A DNA stretch of 64,000 nt from Nonomuraea cavernae (GTDB taxonomy: Bacteria; Actinomycetota; Actinomycetes; Streptosporangiales; Streptosporangiaceae). The notes under the pieces are model-generated. The model searched no databases, was not told the origin of the DNA, and was given only the letters and a program-made list of their open reading frames with translations. Made by a program: the position numbers and the translations under genes. Position 1 is the first letter of the stretch. The number at the start of each line of letters is the position of its first letter. This document shows positions 10,234-18,821 of this stretch, in pieces. The DNA lies in contig NZ_BMNH01000004.1 of NCBI RefSeq assembly GCF_014646355.1, positions 124,001 to 188,000 on the forward strand. The letters are read 5' to 3'.

Positions 10234-10596
10234 CCGTCGCCTCCGTCGGCAGCCGACGCTGTAAGGATGCGGCAGGTGTCAGTGTTGCGGGCGATTGTGG
10301 CAAGTGTTCTACAAGTCTTCTGCAAGCGGTCTGTCCCAGTCTGTAGCTCGACACCACAGTGCGGTGGGTGTCACGAAGGGAAGCGTCCCGAGCGCCGGGT
10401 GGGGTTCGCGGTGGGAGGGACACTCTCTTGGGGGGTGACGGCATCTCGGTCAGCTAGCCGATCGAGATGTTGCTTTAAGGGGTGTTCTCGTCTGATAAGC
10501 CAGGCGAGGGCACCCTTTTAGCGTTTGGACCTTTATTGACAGGTCTGGTGGATTGCCGCGCTCGGCCCCCGGGGTAGATCGGCTGCGGGGGGAATC
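10234..10596 (+). other. Gene-free stretch with several hairpins before a lipoprotein gene
   Basis: No coding signal here. It contains a hairpin at 10350-10372 (GACACC ... GGTGTC), an imperfect stem at 10442-10469 (CATCTCGGTC ... GATCGAGATG), a strong terminator at 10480-10519 and a -35-like TTGACA at 10536-10541 without a clear -10 at normal spacing. It could hold a short noncoding RNA that ends at the terminator. I could not match it to a known riboswitch. Confidence 0.4.
10480..10519 (+). terminator. Rho-independent terminator
   Basis: A 15-bp stem (GGGTGTTCTCGTCTG, six-base loop ATAAGC, CAGGCGAGGGCACCC, with a few G-U pairs) is followed directly by TTTT. This is the best canonical terminator in the window. 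It lies about 250 bases after the CBS-domain gene, so it may end a separate short transcript rather than the operon. Confidence 0.8.
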
Positions 10597-11253
10597 ATGA
10601 AGCGCGGACTGCGGATCACCGGCCTGGTCGTCGCATGCGGCCTGGTCAGCGGGCTCCTGATCGGATGCCTGGTGGGGTGCGGCAGCGAGGCCACCGAGGG
10701 CCACGCCGACCCACGGGCCCTGGCGGCACTCCGGGGGGCGCTGGGCACGCCCGCCCGGCTGCCGGACGGCTTCGCGCCGAGGCCCCAGGACGCGTGGCGG
10801 GCGCCGTTCACCGCCGCCAACCGCAACTGCCGGGTCCTGCTCGCACCTGTCGGCGGCCGGGCCCCCGAACGGGCGCTGACCGCGCAGGCGGCGGTCAGCT
10901 ATCAGGGTGACGAGCTGGGCGAGCAGGTCGGCGTCGGGCTCGCCCGCTACGTCGGCTCCGAGGCCGAAGGGCACATCGACGACCTGGCCACGGCCCTGTC
11001 GGAGTGCCGGAAGGTGCGCTCGCGCGGCGGCACCCGCCTGCGGCTGCGCGAGCTGCCGCTGCAGGACGTGGGAGACGAGGCGATCGGCGCCGAGCTGCGC
11101 GGAAAACTCAACGGCTACCCGTACGCGCTGGACGTGGTGCTCGCCCGCTCGGGTGACACCCTGGTCTCGCTCGTGCACACGGGCATGGCCGGGGTGGACC
11201 GGGAGCGCACGCGGCAGCTCCTCACCGCCGTGATGGGCATGGCCAGCGCCTAA
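10597..11253 (+). CDS. Putative lipoprotein
   Basis: 218 residues. A basic N-terminus (MKRGLRIT) and a hydrophobic stretch end in a probable lipobox region (LIGCLVGCGSEA), so export and lipid anchoring are likely; two cysteines could serve, Cys at LIGC or at LVGC. The mature part has a cysteine pair (NRNCRVLL and LSECRKV) and no catalytic motif that I recognise. A GGGGGGAAT ribosome binding site precedes the ATG. Function unknown. Confidence 0.7.
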   Translation: MKRGLRITGLVVACGLVSGLLIGCLVGCGSEATEGHADPRALAALRGALGTPARLPDGFAPRPQDAWRAPFTAANRNCRVLLAPVGGRAPERALTAQAAVSYQGDELGEQVGVGLARYVGSEAEGHIDDLATALSECRKVRSRGGTRLRLRELPLQDVGDEAIGAELRGKLNGYPYALDVVLARSGDTLVSLVHTGMAGVDRERTRQLLTAVMGMASA

Positions 11254-11257
11254 CCTA

Positions 11258-11584
11258 GTGCCTGTGACTCTCGATCCTGAAGACAGCAAGCTCATCACCC
11301 TGGCCCGCGCCTCCAGGACGCGTGGTGGCTCCGCTGAGGGCGCCGCCGTGCGCGACGAGACCGGGCGCACCTACTCGGCCACCGACGTCGCACTGCAGGC
11401 GCTCCAGCTCTCCGCGGTGCAGGTGGCGGTCGCCATGGCGGTCTCCAGCGGCGCGCGGTCGCTCGAGGCCGCGGCGCTGGTCACGGCGGCCGACGGGCCG
11501 AGCGCCGCCGACGAGGCGGTGGCCCGCGAGCTGGGCGTCAAGGCTCTGCTCGTGGCCGGCCCCGACGGCACCCCGCGGAGCTGA
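11258..11584 (+). CDS. Cytidine deaminase-like protein lacking catalytic residues
   Basis: 108 residues. It resembles the short proteins annotated as cytidine deaminase upstream of era in actinobacteria (TLDPEDSKLITLARASRTRG, EGAAVRDETGRTYSATDVAL, LQALQLSAVQVAVAMAVSSG). It has no Cys at all and no HxE or PCxxC zinc motif, so it cannot be an active deaminase of the standard kind. A structural or regulatory role is possible but unproven. The GTG at 11258 or the GTG at 11264 may be the start; neither has a good ribosome binding site. Confidence 0.7.
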   Translation: MPVTLDPEDSKLITLARASRTRGGSAEGAAVRDETGRTYSATDVALQALQLSAVQVAVAMAVSSGARSLEAAALVTAADGPSAADEAVARELGVKALLVAGPDGTPRS

Positions 11585-11585
11585 C

Positions 11586-12062
11586 ATGCCGATCTCCCCT
11601 CATCTCGCCAGAGTGCGCGCCAAGGTCGGTTCCGATCTGCTGATGCTGCCGTCGGTGTGCGGCTGCGTGTTCGACGAGTCGGGGCGGCTGCTGGTCGCGC
11701 GGCACGGCGACGTCGACCTCTGGGCCGCGCCGGGCGGCTGCCTCGACCCGGACGAGCGGCCCGAGGACGCCGTGGCCAGGGAGCTGCGCGAGGAGCTCGG
11801 CATCGACATCGCCGTACGCGGTCTCATCGGCGTCTACGGCGGGCGGGAGTTCCGCACCGTGTACCCCAACGGCCACCAGTGCGGCTACATGGTCGCGGTG
11901 TACGGCTGCGTGGTCGCGTCCGGCGTCCCCGTCCCCGACGGCGACGAGATCACCGACGCCCGCTGGATCACCGAGCAGGAGCTGACCGGGCTCACGATGA
12001 CCCCGTGGTCGCCGCACGTGCTGCCCCACGCGTTCGCCTGGTGGCGAGACCAGGGCCGATGA
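11586..12062 (+). CDS. NUDIX hydrolase
   Basis: 158 residues. A complete Nudix box fits GX5EX7REUXEEXGU: GCLDPDE, then RPEDAVA, then RELREELGI (residues about 52-74). A conserved CGCVFDESGRLLVARHGDVD strand pair precedes it. The enzyme would hydrolyse a nucleoside diphosphate derivative; the substrate cannot be read from the sequence. It begins one base after the stop of the deaminase-like gene and its TGA overlaps a possible ATG start of era, so the three are cotranscribed. Confidence 0.9.
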   Translation: MPISPHLARVRAKVGSDLLMLPSVCGCVFDESGRLLVARHGDVDLWAAPGGCLDPDERPEDAVARELREELGIDIAVRGLIGVYGGREFRTVYPNGHQCGYMVAVYGCVVASGVPVPDGDEITDARWITEQELTGLTMTPWSPHVLPHAFAWWRDQGR

Positions 12063-12079
12063 TGGGCCAGAATTGCGGG

Positions 12080-12988
12080 GTGACTTCGCCAGACAGCCAT
12101 CGCGCCGGATTCGCCTGCTTCGTGGGGAGGCCGAACGTCGGCAAGTCCACGCTGATGAACGCCCTGGTCGGCACGAAGGTGGCGATCACCTCGTCCAAGC
12201 CGCAGACCACCCGCCGGGTCATCAGGGGCATCGTGCACCGGCCCGACGCCCAGATCGTCGTCGTCGACACCCCGGGCCTGCACCGCCCGCGCACGCTGCT
12301 CGGCGAGCGCCTCGACAGTCTGGTGCTGTCGACGCTGACCGAGGTCGACGTGATCGGTTTCTGCCTGCCCGCCAACGAGCCGATCGGCAAGGGCGACCGG
12401 TTCATCGCCGACAAGCTGTCGGCGGTGAAGCGCACTCCGGTGGTCGCCGTGGTCACCAAGACCGACCTCGCCGGCAAGGAGCAGATCGCCGCGCAATTGC
12501 TGGCGGTGTCACAGCTCGCCGAGTTCGCCGCGATCGTCCCCGTGTCGGCGCAGCACGGTGACCAGCTCGACGTGCTGGCCGACGTGCTCGTGGAGCACCT
12601 GCCCGAGTCCCCGCCGCTGTACGAGGGCGGGCAGCTCACCGACGAGCCCGAGCAGGTGCTGGTGGGAGAGCTGATCAGGGAGGCGGCACTGGAGGGCGTG
12701 CGCGACGAGCTGCCCCACTCGATCGCCGTCGTGGTCGACGAGATGATGCCGCGCGAGGGGCGTGACGACCTGCTCGACATCTACGCGCACCTGTTCGTGG
12801 AGCGCCCGTCGCAGAAGGCGATCGTGATCGGGCACAAGGGCGAGCGGCTGCGCGACGTGGGCACCCGGGCCCGCAAGCAGATCGAGGCGCTGCTCGGCAC
12901 CCGCGTCTATCTCGACCTGCGCATCAGCGTGGCCAAGGACTGGCAGCGCGACCCCAAGCAGCTGCGCCGGCTGGGCTTCTACGACTGA
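12080..12988 (+). CDS. era: GTPase Era
   Basis: 302 residues from the GTG at 12080. An ATG at 12062 that overlaps the Nudix stop would add six residues, and the choice is open. G1 is GRPNVGKST, G3 is DTPG, G4 is TKTD (a variant of NKxD), and the C-terminal KH domain (IGHKGERLRDVGTRARKQIE) binds the 3' end of 16S rRNA. Era checks small-subunit assembly and works with YbeY, encoded 3.5 kb upstream. The 3' end overlaps the convergent membrane protein gene by ten bases. Confidence 0.94.
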   Translation: MTSPDSHRAGFACFVGRPNVGKSTLMNALVGTKVAITSSKPQTTRRVIRGIVHRPDAQIVVVDTPGLHRPRTLLGERLDSLVLSTLTEVDVIGFCLPANEPIGKGDRFIADKLSAVKRTPVVAVVTKTDLAGKEQIAAQLLAVSQLAEFAAIVPVSAQHGDQLDVLADVLVEHLPESPPLYEGGQLTDEPEQVLVGELIREAALEGVRDELPHSIAVVVDEMMPREGRDDLLDIYAHLFVERPSQKAIVIGHKGERLRDVGTRARKQIEALLGTRVYLDLRISVAKDWQRDPKQLRRLGFYD

Positions 12989-13470
12989 TCGGCGCGGCTC
13001 GCCAGCGCCGGCGTCAGCGTGAGCAGCGCGAAGACGATCAGCGCCAGGGCGCTGGCCAGCGCGGCGAACCAGCCGTAACGGATCACCGGCTCGACCGACA
13101 GCACCCTGCCCAGATCGACCGACACCCGGTCGGCCGCCCCCGCCGGATCGGTCACGTACAGCACCAGCATCAGCGTGGCCAGCGCGCCCGGCAGCGCGGC
13201 CAGCGCCGCGATCCAGGGGCGGGTGATCAGCCCGGCCAGGCCGAAGGCCAGCGCCGCCATCCCGGCGATCAGCGTGTAGACGCCGAAGCCGTCGTCGGTG
13301 CCGCGCACGTCACGGGAGACGGCGCCGCCGATCAGGTCGCTGCTGGCCTCGACGCCCGCCCACGGCAGGATCGCGCAGAACACGAGCAGCGCCGCGGCGA
13401 TGGTGACGGCGAACGCGTGAGCCCGCCGCGGCCGGCGTCGCGCGGGACCCGGCGAAAGGTAGTCGGCCAC
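12979..13470 (-). CDS. Four-helix membrane protein of unknown function
   Basis: 163 residues from the GTG at 13470. A basic N-terminus (RRRPRRAHAF) is followed by four hydrophobic segments: VTIAAALLVFCAILPW, VYTLIAGMAALAFGLAGLI, PWIAALAALPGALATLMLVL and WFAALASALALIVFALLTL. The general layout resembles Trp-biosynthesis-associated membrane proteins of actinobacteria, but the likeness is too weak to name it. It overlaps the end of era tail to tail. Confidence 0.65.
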   Translation of the reverse strand: MADYLSPGPARRRPRRAHAFAVTIAAALLVFCAILPWAGVEASSDLIGGAVSRDVRGTDDGFGVYTLIAGMAALAFGLAGLITRPWIAALAALPGALATLMLVLYVTDPAGAADRVSVDLGRVLSVEPVIRYGWFAALASALALIVFALLTLTPALASRADQS

Positions 13471-13526
13471 ACGGTCACCATAGGACGACCGGACGCTCCG
13501 GGCCAGGCCGGCGGGCCTTCGGCGGG

Positions 13527-14300
13527 TCACCCGGCGCCGGACGGGGCGGACGCCAGCGCCTCGCCCCACTCCAGGCGGTCGCGCAGGGCGACGGCGTCCG
13601 GGGCGAGCGCGGACACCAGGACGCCGGGGCCGGCCAGCGGGAGCACGGCGACCCCGTCACCGACGACCGCCTCCCGGCAGGCCGGTCCGGGGGTGACGAG
13701 GGGGGTGACGAGGGTGGTGCCGACGCAGCGGGCGGTGCCGTAGATCGCCGATGAGGTGTCGAGGGCCGGGTCGCCGACGACGTGCTCCTGCCTGAGCAGG
13801 GGACGGCCGTCGCTGGTGGCGTCGAAGCGGGCGTGACAGCGGCCCGGACGCTCGCCGTACCGGCCGAACACGATCTCCTCCCGCCAGAGCACGCGCGCGT
13901 CCGCCGCCAGGGCCAGCCGTACGGTCAGGCGGTGCGCACATCCGGCGGCGAGGACCGTCGGTTCGGGCGCGAACCGGAGCGAGGCCCCGGCGCCGACCCG
14001 CGCGGTGATCAGCAGGTGTGACTCGCCCTCGCCGGGAAGCACCAGCGTGCTCGCCACCGAACCGACGTCCAGGCTGGTGCCCGGGGCGACGTCGAGGTCG
14101 AGCCGGAGCCGGTCGCCGCCGAGCGGGCCCGCCGCGGTCGAGACGAGGTGCACGGTCCGCGCGCCGGTCTGGCGGAACGTCAGCGGCGGCGCCGAGCCCA
14201 GCCCGCTGACGACCGTTCGCCCGCCGGACAGCGAGGTCGCGACGAAGGCGCGGGCCCGCATAGCGTGGCGGTCGGCGGGCGGGAGGGCGTCGGCGGTCAC
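13527..14300 (-). CDS. ureD: Urease accessory protein UreD
   Basis: 257 residues with UreD features: the RARAFVATSLSGGRTVVSGL start, TAAGPLGGDRLRLDLDVAPG, and the FGRYGE/CHARFD region in the middle. UreD (UreH) binds apo-urease and, with UreF and UreG, delivers nickel and CO2 to the active site. GTG start two bases after the ureG stop. It is the last gene of the operon ureA-ureB-ureC-ureF-ureG-ureD; no ureE is present. Confidence 0.9.
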   Translation of the reverse strand: MTADALPPADRHAMRARAFVATSLSGGRTVVSGLGSAPPLTFRQTGARTVHLVSTAAGPLGGDRLRLDLDVAPGTSLDVGSVASTLVLPGEGESHLLITARVGAGASLRFAPEPTVLAAGCAHRLTVRLALAADARVLWREEIVFGRYGERPGRCHARFDATSDGRPLLRQEHVVGDPALDTSSAIYGTARCVGTTLVTPLVTPGPACREAVVGDGVAVLPLAGPGVLVSALAPDAVALRDRLEWGEALASAPSGAG

Positions 14301-14302
14301 GG

Positions 14303-14974
14303 TCAGCCCGCGGAGACGGGACGCTCGGACCAGGCGCGCAACTGGACGGACACCCAGGCGGCCACCTTGGCCACCTCGGGCTCCCGCCTGATCGAGGTGA
14401 AGAGCACCGGCCGGTCGCCGCGCACGGCGGCCGCGTCGCGGGCCATCACCCCGAGGTCGGCGCCGACCATCGGCGCGAGGTCGGTCTTGTTGACGACCAG
14501 CAGGTCGGCCGTGGTGACACCGGGACCGCCCTTGCGCGGCACCTTGTCACCGCCGGACACATCGAGGACGAAGATCTGCCGGTCGGCCAGGCCGCGGCTG
14601 AACGTCGCCGTCAGGTTGTCGCCGCCGCTCTCCACGATCACCAGGTCGAGCGGGCCGAAACGGTGTTCGAGGGTCTCCACGGCGTCGAGATTGGCGGCGA
14701 TGTCGTCGCGGATCGCCGTGTGAGGGCAGCAGCCGGTCTCGACGGCCAGGATGCGTTCGCCGTCGAGCACCCCGGCCGCGCGCAGGAAGTCGGCGTCCTC
14801 GGTGGTGTAGATGTCGTTGGTCACCACGCCGAGGCGTGTCGACGGGCCGAGCACCCGGCACAGCGCCGCCACCAGCGCCGTCTTGCCGCTGCCCACCGGC
14901 CCGCCCACGCCCAGCCGCAGGGCCCGGCCGTGCCCGTCAGGGGCGTGGTGGTGGTCGTCGTGGTGGGCGCTCAT
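14303..14974 (-). CDS. ureG: Urease accessory GTPase UreG
   Basis: 223 residues. A His/Asp-rich start ([12 protein letters not shown]) may bind nickel in place of the missing UreE. The P-loop is [11 protein letters not shown], with [25 protein letters not shown] (the Cys-Pro-His nickel site) and NKTDLAP as G4. It uses GTP to drive nickel insertion into urease. The ATG at 14974 has AGGAAAGGA upstream, which decides the start. Confidence 0.95.
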   Translation of the reverse strand: MSAHHDDHHHAPDGHGRALRLGVGGPVGSGKTALVAALCRVLGPSTRLGVVTNDIYTTEDADFLRAAGVLDGERILAVETGCCPHTAIRDDIAANLDAVETLEHRFGPLDLVIVESGGDNLTATFSRGLADRQIFVLDVSGGDKVPRKGGPGVTTADLLVVNKTDLAPMVGADLGVMARDAAAVRGDRPVLFTSIRREPEVAKVAAWVSVQLRAWSERPVSAG

Positions 14975-14988
14975 GGCGGAGTCCTTTC

Positions 14989-15684
14989 CTAGGAGACGAA
15001 CAGCCTGACCGCGGCCCTCGCGTGCCGTTCGGCCAGCAGGTCGAGAGCCGGCGCGGAGTGGGCGGACAGCTCCGCCCACGCGGTCTCCGGACCGGAGACG
15101 AGGGAGGCCAGCTCCTTCAGGTCAGGGGCCAGGTCGGCGAGCAGCCGGTGGACCTCGACCGGGTCCAGGCCGAGCAGGCGCGCCGCCGCCGTGGCCGGGC
15201 CCGTGACGGCGTGGTAGGCCGCCGCCAGGGCGGCGTCCCCGGGCGAGGCTCCCGCCGCGTGCGCCGCCGCCCCCAGCGCGACGGGATGATGCGGATCGGG
15301 TACGGCCAGCGCCAGGGAGTCGAGCGCGGGTGCGGGCCAGACACGGCGTGCCACCCGGAGCAGCAGCCGGCCCTGGATCCTGGACGCGGCCCGCTGCGCC
15401 GGTGACGCGGTCCGGGCGTCGGCCTCGGCGTCGAGGCCGGTCCACGGCGGCGTTCCCGGCGGAGCGTCCGGCGCTGCTCGGGCCGCACCGCAGGCCGCGC
15501 AGCAGGCGGCGGCGAAGGCGGTGGCGACGCGGCCCGAGGTGTGCAGGCGGCCCCTCAGGAAGGCCGAGAGAGACGGGAGGTCATGGACGGCGCCGGAGGC
15601 GACGGCCTGCTCGGCGCCACCGGAGTGGGCGTGCCCCCCGGCCGGGAGCCGGGAGTCGGTGAGGAGGAGCAGCGCCGGGTGCAT
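14989..15684 (-). CDS. ureF: Urease accessory protein UreF
   Basis: 231 residues, all-helical and Ala-rich. The N-terminus [20 protein letters not shown] is the UreF signature, and the C-terminal half ([20 protein letters not shown]) fits the family. UreF acts with UreD as the platform that recruits UreG to apo-urease. Its ATG overlaps the TGA that ends the ureC reading frame, so translation is normally coupled to ureC. Confidence 0.88.
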   Translation of the reverse strand: MHPALLLLTDSRLPAGGHAHSGGAEQAVASGAVHDLPSLSAFLRGRLHTSGRVATAFAAACCAACGAARAAPDAPPGTPPWTGLDAEADARTASPAQRAASRIQGRLLLRVARRVWPAPALDSLALAVPDPHHPVALGAAAHAAGASPGDAALAAAYHAVTGPATAAARLLGLDPVEVHRLLADLAPDLKELASLVSGPETAWAELSAHSAPALDLLAERHARAAVRLFVS

Positions 15685-16016
15685 CAGAACAGGAAGTAGC
15701 GCTGCGTCATGGGCAGCGCGGCGGCCGGCGCGGGTTCGACGAGGTCGCCGTCGATGAGCACCCGGAAGGTGTCCGGCTCGACCTCGATCCGGGGGAGCGC
15801 GTCGTTGAGCGGCATCGCCTCCTTGCCGCGCCCGCGCACGTCGGCCACCGGGACCAGGCGGCGGCGCACCGCCAGGCGGTCGGCGAGCCCCTCGTCGAGC
15901 GCGAGAGGGGAGACGAAGTGCAGCGACGTGGCCGCCGCCGTCACGGGGACGGCGCCGAACATGGGGCGTGAGAGCACCGGCTGAGGGGTCGGAATGGAGG
16001 CGTTGGCGTCGCCCAT
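15684..16016 (-). CDS. ureC: Urease alpha subunit, C-terminal fragment (downstream of in-frame stop)
   Basis: 110 residues that match the C-terminal part of urease alpha subunits, from [20 protein letters not shown] to the family-typical end PMTQRYFLF. The ATG is the codon directly after the TAG that ends the upstream part, in the same frame. Intact homologs carry a Gln codon at that point (…[16 protein letters not shown]…). Either translation reinitiates on this ATG, or the stop is read through, or ureC is inactive. Together the two parts make 569 codons, the normal UreC length. Confidence 0.85.
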   Translation of the reverse strand: MGDANASIPTPQPVLSRPMFGAVPVTAAATSLHFVSPLALDEGLADRLAVRRRLVPVADVRGRGKEAMPLNDALPRIEVEPDTFRVLIDGDLVEPAPAAALPMTQRYFLF

Positions 16017-17393
16017 CTAGGCCCACGCCACCACGCCGCCCTTGAGCACCAGCGCCGGCTTGACCCCGAAGAACGCCGGGTCCCACAGCACCAGGTCGGC
16101 CAGCTTGCCTCGTTCCACCGAGCCGACCTCGCTGTCGAGACCGTGCGCGATGGCCGGGCAGATCGTGTACTTGGCGACGTAGCGGCGGGCCCGCAGGTTG
16201 TCGGCCGGACCACCGCCGAGCACGCCGCGGCGGCCCTTCATCACGTGGGCCGTCTGCCAGGTGCGGATGACGGTCTCGCCGATGCGGCCCATCGCCTGCG
16301 AATCAGAGCCGATCATGGAGATGGCGCCCAGGTCGTGGAGCACGTCCTCGGCCGCCATCGTGGAGGGCCTGATGCGCGACTCGGCGAACGCCAGGTCCTC
16401 GGGGATCGACGGGTTGAGGTGGTGGCAGACCATCAGCATGTCGAGATGCTCGTCGAGGGTGTTGACGGTGTGCGGCCTGGTGGGATTGGTGGAGGAGGGC
16501 AGCACGTTGGCGTAGGACGCCACCCGGATGATGTCCGGAGCGTGCCCGCCCCCGGCGCCCTCGGTGTGGTAGGCGTGGATCGCGCGGTCGCCGATGGCGG
16601 CCAGCGTCGACTCCACGAACCCGGCCTCGTTCAGCGTGTCGGTGTGGATCGTCACCTGCACTCCGGTCGCGTCGGCCACCGTCAGGCAGGCGTCGATCGC
16701 GGCGGGCGTGGTGCCCCAGTCCTCGTGCAGCTTGAAGCCGGACGCGCCCGCCCTGAGCTGCTCCATCAGGCCCTCGGAGCTGACCGTGTTGCCCTTGCCG
16801 AGCAGCGCGAAGTTGAGCGGATAGGAGTCGAGCGACTCCAGCATCCTGGCCAGGTACCAGGTGCCGGTGACCGTGGTCGCCTTGGTGCCCTCGACCGGCC
16901 CGGTGCCGCCGCCGACGATCGTGGTGACGCCCGCGCCGATCGCCTCGTCGAGCAGCTGAGGGCAGATGAGGTGCACGTGGGAGTCGACCGCGCCGGCGGT
17001 GAGGATCTTGCCGTTGCCGCTGAGGATCTCGGTGGACGGCCCGATCACGATGTCGACGCCGTCCATGGTGTCGGGGTTGCCGGCCTTGCCGATCGCGCTG
17101 ATCCGGCCCCCGGCGACGCCGACGTCGGCCTTGACCACGCCCCAGTGGTCGAGGATCACCACGCCGGTGATGACCAGGTCGGCCGCGCCCTCGGCCCGGG
17201 TGGCACGGGCCTGGCCCATGGACTCGCGGATCACCTTGCCGCCGCCGAACACCGCCTCGTCACCAGCGCCGGCCGGGCCCATCGCCAGGTCCTCGGTCAC
17301 CTCGACGAACAGGTCGGTGTCGGCCAGCCTGATCCGATCGCCCGTGGTGGGGCCGTACAGCGCCGCGTAGCGGGCGCGGGAGATGTCAGCCAT
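16017..17393 (-). CDS. ureC: Urease alpha subunit, N-terminal part cut by amber stop
   Basis: 458 residues ending at a TAG (16019-16017). All catalytic residues are in this part: nickel ligands H139 and H141 (SHVHLICPQ), carbamylated K221 ([11 protein letters not shown]), H250, H276 ([13 protein letters not shown]) and D364 ([10 protein letters not shown]); C323/H324 of the flap are in MVCHHLNP. The last residues GVVAWA lead straight to MGDANAS in the next frame segment, so a single C-to-T change (CAG to TAG) explains the stop. The last ~110 residues close the beta-sandwich domain and should be needed for folding. The start overlaps the ureB end by eight bases. Confidence 0.9.
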   Translation of the reverse strand: MADISRARYAALYGPTTGDRIRLADTDLFVEVTEDLAMGPAGAGDEAVFGGGKVIRESMGQARATRAEGAADLVITGVVILDHWGVVKADVGVAGGRISAIGKAGNPDTMDGVDIVIGPSTEILSGNGKILTAGAVDSHVHLICPQLLDEAIGAGVTTIVGGGTGPVEGTKATTVTGTWYLARMLESLDSYPLNFALLGKGNTVSSEGLMEQLRAGASGFKLHEDWGTTPAAIDACLTVADATGVQVTIHTDTLNEAGFVESTLAAIGDRAIHAYHTEGAGGGHAPDIIRVASYANVLPSSTNPTRPHTVNTLDEHLDMLMVCHHLNPSIPEDLAFAESRIRPSTMAAEDVLHDLGAISMIGSDSQAMGRIGETVIRTWQTAHVMKGRRGVLGGGPADNLRARRYVAKYTICPAIAHGLDSEVGSVERGKLADLVLWDPAFFGVKPALVLKGGVVAWA

Positions 17394-17697
17394 CGAGCGG
17401 ACCAGCCCATTCCGGTCGCAGGCCGGGCACCACGCGGCCTCCGGCGATGGACACCAGCGTCACGTCACGCTCCACGCCCGGCTCGAACCTGATCGCGGTG
17501 CCCGCCGGAACGTCGAGCCGCATCCCCCAGGCGGCGCCGCGGTCGAACTCCAGGCCCGGGTTGGCGGCGGCGAAGTGGTAGTGGGAACCGACCTGCACGG
17601 GCCGGTCAGCCGTGTTGACGACCCGCACCGTCACCCGCTCGCGTCCCGGGTTGAGCGTGATGGCGCCCTCGGGATGGAGGTACTCGCCGGGGATCAC
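17386..17697 (-). CDS. ureB: Urease beta subunit
   Basis: 103 residues. The start [20 protein letters not shown] and the core [20 protein letters not shown] are diagnostic of UreB, as is [20 protein letters not shown]. It is a structural subunit of the (ABC)3 urease complex, which hydrolyses urea to ammonia and carbamate in the cytoplasm. The ATG overlaps the ureA stop, and its end overlaps ureC. Confidence 0.95.
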   Translation of the reverse strand: MIPGEYLHPEGAITLNPGRERVTVRVVNTADRPVQVGSHYHFAAANPGLEFDRGAAWGMRLDVPAGTAIRFEPGVERDVTLVSIAGGRVVPGLRPEWAGPLDG

Positions 17698-17996
17698 GGG
17701 ATGGGCCTGTGGACGGTGACCAGCTTGGTGCCGTCGGGAAAGGTGGCCTCGATCTGCACGGTGTCGAGCATCTCGGGCACGCCGTCCATGACGTCGTCCC
17801 GGGCCAGCACGGACCGCCCGGACTCCATCAGCTCGGCCACGGTCCGGCCGTCCCGGGCCCCCTCCATCAGGAACGACGCGATGATCGCGGTGGCCTCGGG
17901 GTGGTTGAGCCGCAGGCCCCTGGCCTGACGCTCGCGCGCGACCCCGGCGGCGACGTGAATGAGCAGGCGCTCCTGCTCGTGTGGGGTAAGCCGCAT
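17694..17996 (-). CDS. ureA: Urease gamma subunit
   Basis: 100 residues, the exact usual length. [40 protein letters not shown] and [20 protein letters not shown] are the UreA blocks. It is the first gene of the urease operon. About 70 bases separate it from the end of the Mut7-C gene, and no clear promoter or nitrogen-control site was seen in that gap. Confidence 0.95.
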   Translation of the reverse strand: MRLTPHEQERLLIHVAAGVARERQARGLRLNHPEATAIIASFLMEGARDGRTVAELMESGRSVLARDDVMDGVPEMLDTVQIEATFPDGTKLVTVHRPIP

Positions 17997-18067
17997 GGCC
18001 GGACCCTAGGAACCGGCCGTTTCGCGAGCGTTGCCGGGGGATGTCGTGTTGGTTTCCGGTGCGTGGA

Positions 18068-18796
18068 TCAGCCCGCGGTCCATGCTCTGGCCGACTCCAC
18101 GATCTCCTCCAGGTGGCCGCTGTGGGCGCCGTGCCAGTAGACCTGGCCGCAGGTGCGGCACTGGCCGTAGGCGTCGAAGGTGCGCCGGGTGCCCGCCTCC
18201 AGCAGCGGCTCCACCTCGTGTTTGGCGGCCGGGATCAGCAGGCCGTTGCAGGCCGTGCACCTGGTCCAGGGGCGCAGCGGGGGAGAGAAGCGTTCGAGCA
18301 GGTCGCGCAGCTGGTCGCGCGGGCTGGAACCGCGTACGTACGCCCCGAGCCAGAGGGCGCGGCGGCGCAGCAGGCCGCGGTCCTGGGTGAGCAGCACCCG
18401 GCGCTCCTCGTTGGCCTGCGCGACGAGAGCCGGATCGTCCATGTCGTTGTGGTAGGCCGTGTCGAGACCGAGCAGCCGCAGCCGCCGCGCCAGCGTGCCG
18501 AGGTGCACGTCGAGCAGGAAGCGGGGCTCCTCAGGCAACTGCTGCGGCCGTGGCACCGCGGGCACGTCCACGATGTCGCCCGCGACCGGCAGGTAGGACG
18601 GGGTGACGCCACGGTCGCCGATGGTCATCGGGCCGACCTCCGTGAGCGGGACCCCGATCGACTCCACGTGATGGCCCAGGGTCGAGGTGCGGTCGAGCGT
18701 CACCCGGTGCCACTCCTGCCGGCGGCTCACGGGCAGGAACATGAGCAGCTCCGGGGCGATGCGAAGGTGCGCCTCCCGTTCGGTCACGATGTCCAT
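18068..18796 (-). CDS. Mut7-C RNase domain protein with N-terminal ubiquitin-like domain
   Basis: 242 residues. The N-terminal ~80 residues fit the Mut7-C ubiquitin-like domain ([20 protein letters not shown]). The Mut7-C part has a PIN-like start, [20 protein letters not shown] and [10 protein letters not shown] with conserved acidic residues, then [15 protein letters not shown]-terminal zinc ribbon has CTACNG and [13 protein letters not shown]. These proteins are predicted RNases; no substrate is known. The ATG at 18796 was chosen by family length, and the ribosome binding site is poor. Confidence 0.82.
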   Translation of the reverse strand: MDIVTEREAHLRIAPELLMFLPVSRRQEWHRVTLDRTSTLGHHVESIGVPLTEVGPMTIGDRGVTPSYLPVAGDIVDVPAVPRPQQLPEEPRFLLDVHLGTLARRLRLLGLDTAYHNDMDDPALVAQANEERRVLLTQDRGLLRRRALWLGAYVRGSSPRDQLRDLLERFSPPLRPWTRCTACNGLLIPAAKHEVEPLLEAGTRRTFDAYGQCRTCGQVYWHGAHSGHLEEIVESARAWTAG

Positions 18797-18821
18797 TCTG
18801 CGCGATCGGATGGGTGCCTCC

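Noticed and set aside
10234..10480. ydaO/c-di-AMP or other known riboswitch in the region before the lipoprotein gene
   Set aside because: GC-rich hairpins alone; I could not match conserved riboswitch core motifs.
16143..17492. 449-residue frame antisense to ureC
   Set aside because: Low-complexity His/Gly/Arg translation and no known domain; ureC carries all urease motifs.
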